Of a stretch of 64,000 nucleotides of DNA, positions 52,917 through 61,647 are shown in pieces. The notes beneath the pieces were generated by a model. That model was not told the origin of the DNA and did no database searches. It worked only from the letters and a program-made list of their open reading frames with translations. The position numbers and the translations under genes were made by a program. The stretch comes from Gracilimonas sp046602855. Lineage in GTDB: Bacteria > Bacteroidota > Rhodothermia > Balneolales > Balneolaceae. The first letter of the stretch is position 1, and each line of letters opens with the position of its first letter. The DNA lies in contig NZ_JBKINJ010000001.1 in assembly GCF_046602855.1 (NCBI RefSeq), forward strand, positions 1 to 64,000. The letters are read 5' to 3'.

Positions 52917-53537
52917 ATGATCGCTATCATCAAGTACAAAGCCGGTAACACCGCCTCTGTGGCAAATGCCCTGGAGCGCCTTGAAGCCAAATATTTTTTC
53001 GCTGAAACCCCAGAAGAACTTGAAAGTGCTAAGGCAGTAATTTTTCCTGGTGTGGGTCATGCCGGAGCAGCCATGGAATCACTCAAGGAAAAAGAAGTTG
53101 ATAAGTGGCTGAAACAAACCCCAAAACCGGTTCTTGGTATTTGCGTCGGAATGCAGCTTTTTTATGAAACCTCGTCTGAAGGAAACACAGTTGGCCTTGG
53201 TATTATACCGGGCTCCTTGAAAAAATTTGATGATACAAAAGCTAAGGTTCCTCACATGGGCTGGAACAAGCTTAAGGCTACAAATGAACACCCCATTCTG
53301 AAAAACCTGATCGACAAAAATTACCTGTATTTTGTGCACAGTTATTATGCTCCTGTCAGTGAGTACACGCTTGCAACCTGTAATTACATCAACGATTTTT
53401 CTGCCATTGTTGCAAAAGAGAACTTCATAGGCGTGCAATTTCATCCTGAGAAATCAGGCAGTGTAGGATCTATGATCCTGCAGAATTTTCTCGACATGGT
53501 TTATTCTCCCGAGAAAAACAATACGGTTCAGAAATAA
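52917..53537 (+). CDS. hisH: Imidazole glycerol phosphate synthase glutaminase subunit
   Basis: 206 residues, class I glutamine amidotransferase. Catalytic cysteine in LGICVGMQLFYE, histidine and glutamate in VQFHPEKSG. It should provide ammonia to HisF, but hisF, hisA and hisI are not downstream in this window, so these must be elsewhere in the genome. Begins 7 bp after hisB. Confidence 0.96.
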   Translation: MIAIIKYKAGNTASVANALERLEAKYFFAETPEELESAKAVIFPGVGHAGAAMESLKEKEVDKWLKQTPKPVLGICVGMQLFYETSSEGNTVGLGIIPGSLKKFDDTKAKVPHMGWNKLKATNEHPILKNLIDKNYLYFVHSYYAPVSEYTLATCNYINDFSAIVAKENFIGVQFHPEKSGSVGSMILQNFLDMVYSPEKNNTVQK

Positions 53538-53626
53538 CCTTATAAACCTGCTCTTCACGTTAACTTAACTTGTTTTGGCTATTTTTACTTGATATTATTT
53601 TTGGTTAACTAACCGAAAAGGTAAAA

Positions 53627-54385
53627 ATGATGCTTATCAGAATATCTTCATACTCAACAATGGCAATAATGCTGTTCATAATAGGAACAGCACAGGCTCA
53701 GAATGCAACTGAGATCGTCCAAAAAATGGACGATAAAATGCGGGGGGAATCACTCGAGGCTGAGGTTACGATGACCATCATTCGGCCGAATTGGAGTCGG
53801 GAGGTGTCTATGAAAACCTGGAGCCGCGGCACAGAATACTCGATGATCCTGATCACTGCTCCCGCACGAGACCAGGGAACAGCATATCTGAAACGGGGTA
53901 ATGAGATATGGAATTGGGTTCCAAGTGTAGGAAGAACCATCAAAATGCCTCCGTCAATGATGATGCAGTCATGGATGGGCTCGGATTTTACAAATGACGA
54001 CCTGGTTAGGGAGTCCTCAGTCGTTACGGATTATAATCATGAATTGGTCGGTGAAGAAACTATACAGGGTTATGAATGTTACAAGATCGAAATGACCCCT
54101 AAGCCGGATGCTCCCGTAGTTTGGACAAGAGTTGATGCCTGGATCTCAAAGGAAGAATATATTGAGCTAAAGGCGGAGTTCTACGATGAATTCGGAGATC
54201 TGATCAATGTGATGAATGGAATGGAAGTGAAAGAATTTGACGGCCGGCGGATACCCTCAAAAGTGGAAATGATCCCAATGGATAAAGAAGGTCATAAGAC
54301 GGTTTTGGAGTACAGATCCATGGAATTTAACGAAGGCATCCCGGAAAGTTTTTTCAGTGTTCAAAATATGAGACGTATTCAGTGA
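53627..54385 (+). CDS. Outer-membrane lipoprotein-sorting-type protein (LolA-like fold)
   Basis: 252 residues. Signal peptide to about residue 25 (IIGTAQAQ), then TRVDAWISKEEYIELKAEFYDEFGDLINVM and ILITAPARDQGTAYLKRGNEIWNWVPSVGR, which fit the LolA/LppM-like family seen beside ABC or RND exporters. It would carry a hydrophobic cargo through the periplasm. It is the first gene of a set with two permeases, an ATPase and an outer-membrane barrel. Confidence 0.85.
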   Translation: MMLIRISSYSTMAIMLFIIGTAQAQNATEIVQKMDDKMRGESLEAEVTMTIIRPNWSREVSMKTWSRGTEYSMILITAPARDQGTAYLKRGNEIWNWVPSVGRTIKMPPSMMMQSWMGSDFTNDDLVRESSVVTDYNHELVGEETIQGYECYKIEMTPKPDAPVVWTRVDAWISKEEYIELKAEFYDEFGDLINVMNGMEVKEFDGRRIPSKVEMIPMDKEGHKTVLEYRSMEFNEGIPESFFSVQNMRRIQ

Positions 54386-54898
54386 TCAGTAAGCAATTAA
54401 CAGTAAACAGTGTTTTGTTGGGCTTTGTAATTAATTTTGTAAGGAATGGTTCTTTTAGAGCTCTTACTAAGGAATTGCAATTTCATTGAAAACACATGGG
54501 AAAGAATAATCTATATGACAAATCATACGCTTTTGCGATACGTGTAGTAAAAGGGTATCAGTTTTTGAGTAAAGAGAAGCGGGAATTTGTTATTTCAAAA
54601 CAATTACTGCGAAGCGGAACCAGTATTGGAGCAAATGTTGCTGAAGCTAACGGGGCTATATCTAAATCAGATTTTTCCTCTAAAATGTCTATAGCATATA
54701 AAGAAGCACTTGAATCAAAGTATTGGCTAAATCTCCTAAAAGACACCGATTTTATCAATAAAAAGACGTTTGAAAGCATGCACGACGACGCAGACGAATT
54801 ATGTAGAATCTTATTTTCTATTTTAAAAACTACGAGGATCAACATTAAGTAGTAATCTGTAATCAATTTTATTATTAACTGCTAACTGCTAACTGAAA
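54383..54898 (+). mobile_element. Four-helix-bundle (IVS-like) element 3
   Basis: Left array at 54383-54415 (units such as CAGTAAG, CAGTAAA) and right array at 54870-54896 (TTAACTG, CTAACTG twice). The right array reverse-complemented matches the left in phase (CAGTTAGCA against CAGTAAGCA), giving degenerate inverted ends with period 7. The S23-type gene lies inside. It splits a LolA-like gene from its ABC permeases. Confidence 0.65.
54496..54852 (+). CDS. Four-helix bundle protein (S23/IVS family)
   Basis: 118 residues. NLYDKSYAFAIRVVKGYQFLS at the start and ISKQLLRSGTSIGANVAEANGAISKSDF (about residues 33-60) give the S23 signature (RSxxSIxANxxEA). It is more diverged than the copies at 5693 and 8606 and represents another subgroup. 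It is unrelated to transport and appears inserted within this operon. Function unknown. Confidence 0.88.
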   Translation: MGKNNLYDKSYAFAIRVVKGYQFLSKEKREFVISKQLLRSGTSIGANVAEANGAISKSDFSSKMSIAYKEALESKYWLNLLKDTDFINKKTFESMHDDADELCRILFSILKTTRINIK

Positions 54899-54899
54899 C

Positions 54900-56129
54900 A
54901 TGTTGTATTTAAAACTCGCGTGGCGCAATATCTGGCGGAATAAAAGACGCACGTTCATCACAATGCTTTCAGTTATTGTTGCGGTCATGCTTTCATCAGT
55001 AATGCGGACGATGAATGAAGGATCATATGACCAAATGATAGAGAATACAGTGGGGATATTTACAGGTTATGCACAGATCCACCAAAAGGGGTATTGGGAG
55101 GAAAAAACACTTGAAAACACCTTAGTTTCCGAGGATTCACTTTTTAATATCATAGAGCAGTCGCCCGAGGTAACAGAAGCTGTTCCGAGGTTAGAATCGT
55201 ATGCATTGGTTGCAGGAGAACAGCAAAGTCGGGCGGCTATGGTCATTGGTATCGATCCTGAGAAAGAAAGTGCATTAAGCGATCCAAAAAGCAGGATCAT
55301 TTCCGGTACCTATCTTGCAAGTTTAAATGAGCAATCTGTTCTGCTTGGAGCCGACCTTATGAAGCGGCTTGAAATACAGGTTGTCGACAGCCTTGTAATG
55401 ATCGGGCAGGGATACAGAGGGCAAAGTGCGGCTGGGCTGTATGAGGTTAAAGGCACTCTTCAATTTCCGAATCCTGAGCTGAATAAGAGTTTGGTTATGA
55501 TGCCCCTGGGAACAGCACAGTATTTTTTGGCAGCTCAGAATAGGCTCACGGGCATCTCTCTCATTCTCGAAGACTCAGATGCTGCTGCTGATGTCGTCAG
55601 AGACCTTTCCGGAAAGTTATCGAACGAGGAGTACGAGGTCATGGATTGGAAAGAACTTATGCCGGAACTGGTTCAGGCGATTGAATCTGATCGTGGAAGT
55701 GGATTCATAATAATTATGATCCTGTATGTTGTGGTGGGATTTGGGATACTAGGAACGGTATTAATGATGATCACTGAAAGAACCTACGAGTTCGGTGTTA
55801 TGATCTCAGTGGGCACACCAAGGATCGCCATTGCGATCATTCTGGCTTTCGAGGTGCTGCTGGTTGCAATGGCAGGCTCACTGGTCGGAATAGCAGTGTC
55901 ATTTCCCATATCCTATTATTTCCATGTAAATCCTATCAGGCTTTCAAGCAGTGGCGATATGGCGGAAGTTATCGAAACCTTCGGTATGGAGCCTGTTCTG
56001 AAATTTTCTTTGGAGCCGTCTTTATTCTATTCTCAGGCTATTATAATTTTTTCGATCACACTGGTATTCTGCCTTTACCCGATACTGAAGGCCAGCCGCT
56101 TGAATCCTGTAAAAGCCTTGAGGTCCTGA
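54900..56129 (+). CDS. ABC transporter permease, FtsX/LolCE type (1)
   Basis: 409 residues. One N-terminal TM (about 20-40), a large periplasmic MacB_PCD-like domain, then three TM segments (about 265-400) in the FtsX arrangement, ending LKASRLNPVKALRS. With the second permease and the ATPase it should extract or move lipids or lipoproteins at the inner membrane. Confidence 0.9.
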   Translation: MLYLKLAWRNIWRNKRRTFITMLSVIVAVMLSSVMRTMNEGSYDQMIENTVGIFTGYAQIHQKGYWEEKTLENTLVSEDSLFNIIEQSPEVTEAVPRLESYALVAGEQQSRAAMVIGIDPEKESALSDPKSRIISGTYLASLNEQSVLLGADLMKRLEIQVVDSLVMIGQGYRGQSAAGLYEVKGTLQFPNPELNKSLVMMPLGTAQYFLAAQNRLTGISLILEDSDAAADVVRDLSGKLSNEEYEVMDWKELMPELVQAIESDRGSGFIIIMILYVVVGFGILGTVLMMITERTYEFGVMISVGTPRIAIAIILAFEVLLVAMAGSLVGIAVSFPISYYFHVNPIRLSSSGDMAEVIETFGMEPVLKFSLEPSLFYSQAIIIFSITLVFCLYPILKASRLNPVKALRS

Positions 56130-56130
56130 T

Positions 56131-57363
56131 ATGCTGAAGTATATTCTGAAGCTTGGTTGGAAGAATGTTTGGAGAAATCCAACCAGAAGTGGAGTAGTGA
56201 TCATAACGGTACTTTTGGGAACCTGGGCAGGCATTTTTGCTGCTGGATTTTTTAATGGGATGCTGGATGATTACCTGAACGGGCAGATAAATTTAACTGT
56301 GGGGCATGTTCAGATTATGTATCCCGAGTTTGAAGATCTTTATAATCCGGACTATTCGATACCGAATGCTGATGACATAGTGAAGTCCTTAAAAGCAAAT
56401 TCATTAGTTAAGGAAGTTTCGGCGAAAAGTGTGACTACGGGTCTGGCTCAAAGTGCCAGAAACAGTTTTGGTATTACCATCTGGGGAATGGATATCGAAA
56501 ATGATACCTCAATTTCTCTTCAGTCAATAAAAGGTTATTTGGATGAAGGTAATTTACCTGATCCGCAGGGGCGAAATCAGATACTCATAGGAGATGATCT
56601 TTCGGAAAGGCTGGGGCTTGAGCTAAGATCACGTATGGTATTGAGTTTTCAGGATGTAAATGGGGATATTACAGCCGGTGCTTTCAGGGTTTCAGGAATA
56701 TTTGACAGTTTCGACAGTCGTTTTGATGAAAATTATGTGGTAGTAAATAAAGCCGATCTGAATGAACTGTTGGGTGATGAGAATTTAACTCATAACATCA
56801 GGATCGATACACATGAACTTGTGATGGCAGATGCCTTTGCCAGAGAGTTACAGCAAGAGTATCCGGAACTTGATGTGAAAAGCTGGAGACAGATCGCACC
56901 TGATCTCCGTTATGTTTATGATATGCAGGATCTCTCACTGTATATGGTGATGATCATCATTATCATCGGACTGATCTTTAGCATCATCAATACCATGCTG
57001 ATGGCCGTTATGGAGAGAACACGTGAACTTGGAATGCTTCGTGCTATTGGAATGAATAAAAGCCGCACCTTTAGTATGGTCATGCTTGAGACCATTTTCT
57101 TAACCATGGTGGGTTCACCGGCGGGTTTGCTGCTTGGCTGGCTAACTATTACCTATTTTGGCGTAAATGGAATTGATCTAAGTGCGTTTTCGAAAGGCCT
57201 AGAGGGATGGGGGTTTACTACGATGATCTATCCTTCTTTGGGTCTTAAATATTATCTCAATATTGTGTTATTAGTGGCGATCGCGGCTTTGATCTCAGCA
57301 TTATACCCGGCTTGGCGGGCACTTAAACTCAGGCCTGTTGAAGCCATAAGAAAATTTAACTGA
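56131..57363 (+). CDS. ABC transporter permease, FtsX/LolCE type (2)
   Basis: 410 residues, same layout: TM near residues 20-45, periplasmic domain to about 265, then FtsX block MVMIIIIIGLIFSIINTMLMAVMERTRELGMLRAIGMNKSRT and ALYPAWRALKLRPVEAIRKF. It begins 1 bp after the first permease, so the two are probably a heterodimer. Confidence 0.92.
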   Translation: MLKYILKLGWKNVWRNPTRSGVVIITVLLGTWAGIFAAGFFNGMLDDYLNGQINLTVGHVQIMYPEFEDLYNPDYSIPNADDIVKSLKANSLVKEVSAKSVTTGLAQSARNSFGITIWGMDIENDTSISLQSIKGYLDEGNLPDPQGRNQILIGDDLSERLGLELRSRMVLSFQDVNGDITAGAFRVSGIFDSFDSRFDENYVVVNKADLNELLGDENLTHNIRIDTHELVMADAFARELQQEYPELDVKSWRQIAPDLRYVYDMQDLSLYMVMIIIIIGLIFSIINTMLMAVMERTRELGMLRAIGMNKSRTFSMVMLETIFLTMVGSPAGLLLGWLTITYFGVNGIDLSAFSKGLEGWGFTTMIYPSLGLKYYLNIVLLVAIAALISALYPAWRALKLRPVEAIRKFN

Positions 57364-57424
57364 GAAACGTAAATGGATAGAATGGAACTATTGAGTTTTA
57401 ACCTGAAAGCGGAATAATAATAAA

Positions 57425-58129
57425 ATGGATGTGATAAGAACAGAAGGATTGACCAAGGTTTACAATCCGGATCAGGTACCGGTTCAAGCCCTCAATGGTG
57501 TCGATCTGACCATAGAGAAAGGAGAGTTTACTGCTATTGTCGGTCCATCCGGTTCAGGCAAAACCACACTGCTTAATATCATAGGCGGGCTGGATGACCC
57601 CACTGAAGGAAAAGCATATATCAAAGATACGGATATAAGTACTCTTTCTGATAAGGAGCTTATCAACTTCAGGCTGAATCACATTGGATTTGTTTTTCAA
57701 TCTTACAATCTGATCCCGGTACTTACTGCCCTTGAAAATGTGTCATTTATCATGCAGATGCAGGGCAGGCCGACAAAGGAATGCCGGGAAAAAAGTATTG
57801 AACTGTTGGAAGAGGTAGGGCTGGAGGAAAAGATCAATAAACGACCCTCAGAATTATCAGGAGGCCAGCAACAAAGGGTGGCGGTGGCAAGGGCTCTGGC
57901 ATCGAAGCCGGATTTTGTGCTTGCTGATGAACCGACAGCCAACCTGGATTCAGTTTCAACGTCTGATCTGTTGGATATGATGGCTGAATTGAACGAAGTA
58001 GAGAACATGACCTTTATTTTTTCAACGCATGATCAGCGGGTTATTGATCGGGCACGTCGTGTGGTCACTTTAGTGGATGGAAAAATTTCATCAGATGAAG
58101 TTAGGGAAAAGGGAGACAGTGAACAGTAA
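57425..58129 (+). CDS. ABC transporter ATPase, LolD/MacB type
   Basis: 234 residues. Walker A GPSGSGKTTLL (about 40-50), Q-loop FQSYNLIPVLTALENV, signature LSGGQQQRVAVARAL and Walker B FVLADEPTANLDS, followed by H-loop STHDQ. It drives the two FtsX-type permeases. Its last codons lie in a heptad array (58113-58151), and TAA is supplied by a repeat unit. Confidence 0.95.
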   Translation: MDVIRTEGLTKVYNPDQVPVQALNGVDLTIEKGEFTAIVGPSGSGKTTLLNIIGGLDDPTEGKAYIKDTDISTLSDKELINFRLNHIGFVFQSYNLIPVLTALENVSFIMQMQGRPTKECREKSIELLEEVGLEEKINKRPSELSGGQQQRVAVARALASKPDFVLADEPTANLDSVSTSDLLDMMAELNEVENMTFIFSTHDQRVIDRARRVVTLVDGKISSDEVREKGDSEQ

Positions 58130-58151
58130 GCGGTTAACAGTGATCAGTCAA
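58113..58151 (+). repeat. Heptad array across the ATPase stop codon
   Basis: ACAGTGA, ACAGTAA, GCGGTTA, ACAGTGA-like units in phase, the same motif family as the arrays around four-helix elements 2 and 3, but without a gene inside. Confidence 0.75.
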
Positions 58152-59309
58152 ATGCGTACATGTCGATTTATTTATGTAGGGCTTTTATTTGTGTTAAGCC
58201 CAATGTTTGTTATTGCTCAGTCTGAGTTTGAGGCTGATTTTCGAGGCTATGTAAAGGAATTGGGTGGGTTTAGCTTGAGTAATGATCTGGGTACAATCAG
58301 ATTTGATAATACGTTGCATCACCGGATCGAGAGTCGCTTTGATCTGGGGGAGAAGCTTGAGGTCAGAGCAGATGCAAGAACCCGCCTTTTTAATGGCTGG
58401 ACAGTCAGAAATACGCCCGGTTATGGTGATTTTCTGTCCAACGATCCCGGATATGTTGATCTGAGCCACACCTGGATCGATTCTGAAAATTCTGTTCTGA
58501 ATACAACTATCGATCGACTTCACCTCTCATATATTAGTGGTCCCTGGGAGGTGCATGCCGGCCGACAGCGGATCAACTGGGGAAAGACTATGGTGTGGAA
58601 TCCCAATGATCTATTCAACACGTACGCTTACCTTGATTTTGATTATGAAGAACGTCCGGGGACGGATGCTTTGTATGTATCCTACTCCTGGAGTTATGCC
58701 TCAAGTGCACAGGTGGGTTACCGAATGGGTGATACTATTGATGAGTCGGTGATAGCCGGAATGGTTCGTGGAAATTTAGGCGAGTATGATCTTCAGTTCA
58801 TTGCCGGAAACTACTTTGAAGAGTTGGCTGTGGGAGCGGGGTGGAGCGGGTATCTTAAAAGTGCCGGACTCAAAGGAGAGTTTACTTACTTTCATCCCAG
58901 AAATAATTTTCTGGATGGAACAGGACATATTACGGCAACCGTTGGATCCAATTATGTGTTTCAAAATGGTGTATATGGTTCTGCGGAACTACTTTACAAT
59001 GGAGGCTGGAATCGATCGCTAAACCCTTTTGCTCAACTTACAAGGCCACCCAGTGCGTCTGACCTTTTTATTGCTGAAACAGGATATTTCCTGAACGGAG
59101 CCTTTCAGATAAACCCATTAACAAGTATATCCGGAGGGATGATGGGAAGCTTTGATCGAAAAATGATCATATTGATACCACAGATAACCCGCTCACTTAC
59201 AGAAAATATCGACCTGCTGGTGCTTGCTCAGCTTCTTAAAGGTTCTGTGTTTACGGATCTTACTGAGACCTCTAATTTGGTTTTCCTTAGATTGAAATAT
59301 TCTTATTGA
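58152..59309 (+). CDS. Outer-membrane beta-barrel protein of the transporter operon
   Basis: 385 residues from ATG 58152; a start at 58077 would overlap the ATPase and add 25 repeat-containing residues, so it is rejected. Signal peptide to about residue 23 (SPMFVIAQ). The rest alternates as beta strands (VEVHAGRQRIN, DALYVSYSWSYASSAQVGYRM) and ends FLRLKYSY, a barrel-type C-terminus. The DUF1302-like overall pattern would make it the exporter's outer-membrane partner; cargo unknown. Confidence 0.75.
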   Translation: MRTCRFIYVGLLFVLSPMFVIAQSEFEADFRGYVKELGGFSLSNDLGTIRFDNTLHHRIESRFDLGEKLEVRADARTRLFNGWTVRNTPGYGDFLSNDPGYVDLSHTWIDSENSVLNTTIDRLHLSYISGPWEVHAGRQRINWGKTMVWNPNDLFNTYAYLDFDYEERPGTDALYVSYSWSYASSAQVGYRMGDTIDESVIAGMVRGNLGEYDLQFIAGNYFEELAVGAGWSGYLKSAGLKGEFTYFHPRNNFLDGTGHITATVGSNYVFQNGVYGSAELLYNGGWNRSLNPFAQLTRPPSASDLFIAETGYFLNGAFQINPLTSISGGMMGSFDRKMIILIPQITRSLTENIDLLVLAQLLKGSVFTDLTETSNLVFLRLKYSY

Positions 59310-59419
59310 TCGTTAAAATACGAGCTGGTTTGAACTTCCGGCAGATATTTGAAGAATTTGATAATGAAGTGGTGGAGAGTAAATGATAATAGTCTGCTAA
59401 ATGCGATAGATAAGAAATT

Positions 59420-59458
59420 TAAAGAAAAAGGAAGGCATATAAATTTAACAGCCTTCCT
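59420..59458 (-). terminator. Terminator of the minus-strand 59531-61005 genes
   Basis: GGAAGGC/GCCTTCC stem with 14-nt loop; the minus-strand side is followed by TTTTTCTTT. It lies between convergent genes. Confidence 0.75.
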
Positions 59459-59530
59459 GCCAAGCTTCAAAACATTGAAAAAATGAAAGAAGCGCGTTAA
59501 TCTATTTTTTAGATACGTTAGTCAGTATAA

Positions 59531-59821
59531 TCACGTCTTTTTCGTATTTCCCATTTTTGTCCATAACCAATCAAATACATCTTTTTCGGTATTAAGATCT
59601 TTGGGAAGGTCACTACTGATCAGATCTTCAGCTTTTAGCACTTCCTGCTTATCATCGCTTTCTTTTTTTTCTGCGTATTTATTTAACAATGAAAGCACAT
59701 CGTCTCCGCTTTCGCTATTGAATAAGGTGCTATCCACTTCGTCTTTTTTAATAGGTCCGTCTCCGGGTTGTGTGCTCCAATCGTAGTCGAGTTTTAGATC
59801 TTTCTTTTCTATAAGTCCCAT
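59531..59821 (-). CDS. Hypothetical small acidic protein
   Basis: 96 residues, no signal peptide. Opens MGLIEKKDLKLDYDWSTQPGDGPIKKDE, mid part is acidic and helical (NSESGDDVLSLLNKYAEKKESDDKQEVLKAEDLISSDLP) and ends in FDWLWTKMGNTKKT. No family recognised. It is separated by about 95 bp from a PD40 lipoprotein gene on the same strand. Confidence 0.6.
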   Translation of the reverse strand: MGLIEKKDLKLDYDWSTQPGDGPIKKDEVDSTLFNSESGDDVLSLLNKYAEKKESDDKQEVLKAEDLISSDLPKDLNTEKDVFDWLWTKMGNTKKT

Positions 59822-59916
59822 TATAGTCGTTGTTTTATTTGAGTTTAACTTTTAAACAATTTTATAAGGCTGAATGTTCAAAAACAGAAGATCAATAATT
59901 TGGGAAAGAGGCTTGA

Positions 59917-61005
59917 TTATTTTTGTATCCAATCTGCAACAAATACATTTGTTGATCGATCGCCACCGTTAAATCTGTTTGATGAAAAAACGATCTTCTT
60001 GCCGTCAGGTGAGAACATTGGAAAGGAGTCAAACTGCTTGTCAAAAGTGATCTGCTTAAGTCCTGTCCCATCCACATTGATCATGAATATATTGAAAGGA
60101 AAGCCACGCTGTGATTGATGGTTGGATGAAAAGACTATTTTTTCACCGGAGGGATGGAAATAAGGTGCCCAGTTGGCATTGCCAAGATCAGTGATCTGTC
60201 GGAGTCCGCTTCCATCCACATTCACAATGAATAATTCCATGTTAGTTGGTTCAACCAAACCATCTTTCAGCAGAGATTTATACTTGGTGATCTCTTCTTC
60301 GGTTTTGGGTCGTGATGCCCTGAATATCAGTTGAGTCCCATCGGGTGAAAAGAACGCTCCGCCATCATAACCAAGCTTGTCTGTGATCTGAATGATGTTA
60401 GAGCCATCAGTATCCATGATGTACAGTTCCAGATCACCGGAACGGTCGGATGTAAACACAATTTTATCACCTCGTGGAGATACAGTAGGTTCAGCATCGT
60501 AACCCGGTTCATCCGTCAGTTTGGCTATAACATTTCCATTCGTGTCTGCTTTGTAGATATCATAGGTATCATAAATGGGCCACACATAAGCTCCGGTTTC
60601 ACCACGTTCAGGTGGTTGTGGGCATTCCATGGAAGCCTCGTGGGTGGATGAGTAAACAAAGGTCGAATCTCCCGGAAGGAAGTATGCACATGTTGTACGG
60701 CCATTGCCGGTGCTAACCATAGTCGGTTCAAAGCCGGCCTGCTTTTCAGAAATATCCATTGTAAAGATCTGATCGCATTCCACATCCCAATCAGAATAGT
60801 TAGATTGAAAGATTAGTTTTTCACTGTCGTAGCTCCAATAAGCTTCTGCGTTATCTCCACCAAAAGTAAGCTGGCGTACATTCTGTAGATGAACTTCCTG
60901 ATCGTATTTCAAGGTGTCGGCTTCAGGGTTGTAAGAGTCTTTATTAGAATTGGGATCACAGGAAATGGTAATCAAAAAGATCAGTGGAATAGCCAGATAT
61001 TTCAT
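59917..61005 (-). CDS. PD40/TolB-type beta-propeller lipoprotein
   Basis: 362 residues. Lipobox ISC at residue 16 follows a hydrophobic stretch. At least five PD40 repeats are visible (EAYWSYDSEKLIFQSN, PTVSPRGDKIVFTSDRSG, AFFSPDGTQLIFRAS, PYFHPSGEKIVFSSN, PMFSPDGKKIVFSSN). TolB-like propeller; probably a periplasmic scaffold or sensor, partner unknown. Confidence 0.9.
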   Translation of the reverse strand: MKYLAIPLIFLITISCDPNSNKDSYNPEADTLKYDQEVHLQNVRQLTFGGDNAEAYWSYDSEKLIFQSNYSDWDVECDQIFTMDISEKQAGFEPTMVSTGNGRTTCAYFLPGDSTFVYSSTHEASMECPQPPERGETGAYVWPIYDTYDIYKADTNGNVIAKLTDEPGYDAEPTVSPRGDKIVFTSDRSGDLELYIMDTDGSNIIQITDKLGYDGGAFFSPDGTQLIFRASRPKTEEEITKYKSLLKDGLVEPTNMELFIVNVDGSGLRQITDLGNANWAPYFHPSGEKIVFSSNHQSQRGFPFNIFMINVDGTGLKQITFDKQFDSFPMFSPDGKKIVFSSNRFNGGDRSTNVFVADWIQK

Positions 61006-61103
61006 AAAAGAAGGAGGTGATGAATGGTGGTGTTTATTTGACCGAGAAGATAAGAAAAATTATTTGTAAGGAGTGGATTTGAAATCGCTCTTACCATTGA
61101 AGA

Positions 61104-61646
61104 ATGAAATATAAAGAGCGTATGGAATATTGGAGGTAGTCAATTCGATTGGATGGTTGGGATTATCGATTTCCATCATTTTAATTTATCACGATCTGTA
61201 CAAAAGACCGGAGGTTTTATTTTGGGAATATTAAGAATGGAGTGAAGGGGATTAACCGAGCAAGGCTGGGCGAGATGGTATTTCTGGGATCAGGTCCCCG
61301 ATCATTTTGACAATATAAAATTGGATGCGTTTGTTGTGATGCTCAATCATGTTCATGGTATAATTCAAATTTTGACAAATGGAAATAGTAAATATTCTGT
61401 AGGGCCACGCCACGACGTATCTCTACAAAAAAACCGGAAATTCGGTAAACCAATTTCTAAATCGTTATCGACTATCTGTAATCATTGCAAGGGAGCCCTA
61501 ACCCGATGGTGCAATCGTAAAAATTATGAATTTGAATGGCAGCCCCGATTTTATGATCACATTATCCGTAATCAAAAATCCTAAAATAACATCTTGAATA
61601 CATTGAAATGAATCCGGTGAATTGGGAATCAGATCAGGAATATTAG
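61104..61646 (+). pseudogene. Decayed REP-associated tyrosine transposase (Y1_Tnp/IS200-like)
   Basis: Pieces of one RAYT-type protein read through in three frames: MKYKERMEYWR, DYRFPSF then FITICTKDRRFYFG near 61180-61230, WYFWDQVPDHFDNIKLDAFVVMLNHVHGII (61280-61360; PNHVHG is now LNHVHG) and MNPVNWESDQEY near the end. Two stop codons in the first piece, one after ...RNQKS, and two frame changes make it non-functional. Single-strand transposases of this group act on palindromic repeats. It ends next to the TonB receptor stop. Confidence 0.85.
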
Positions 61647-61647
61647 G

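Noticed and set aside
58077..58151. Upstream start of the barrel protein
   Set aside because: It would code a heptad array and overlap the ATPase gene; the signal peptide begins at 58152.
61005..61020. CACCTCCTT before the PD40 lipoprotein gene as a ribosome-binding site
   Set aside because: On the sense strand this is the anti-Shine-Dalgarno sequence itself, so it cannot act as such a site; probably coincidence.
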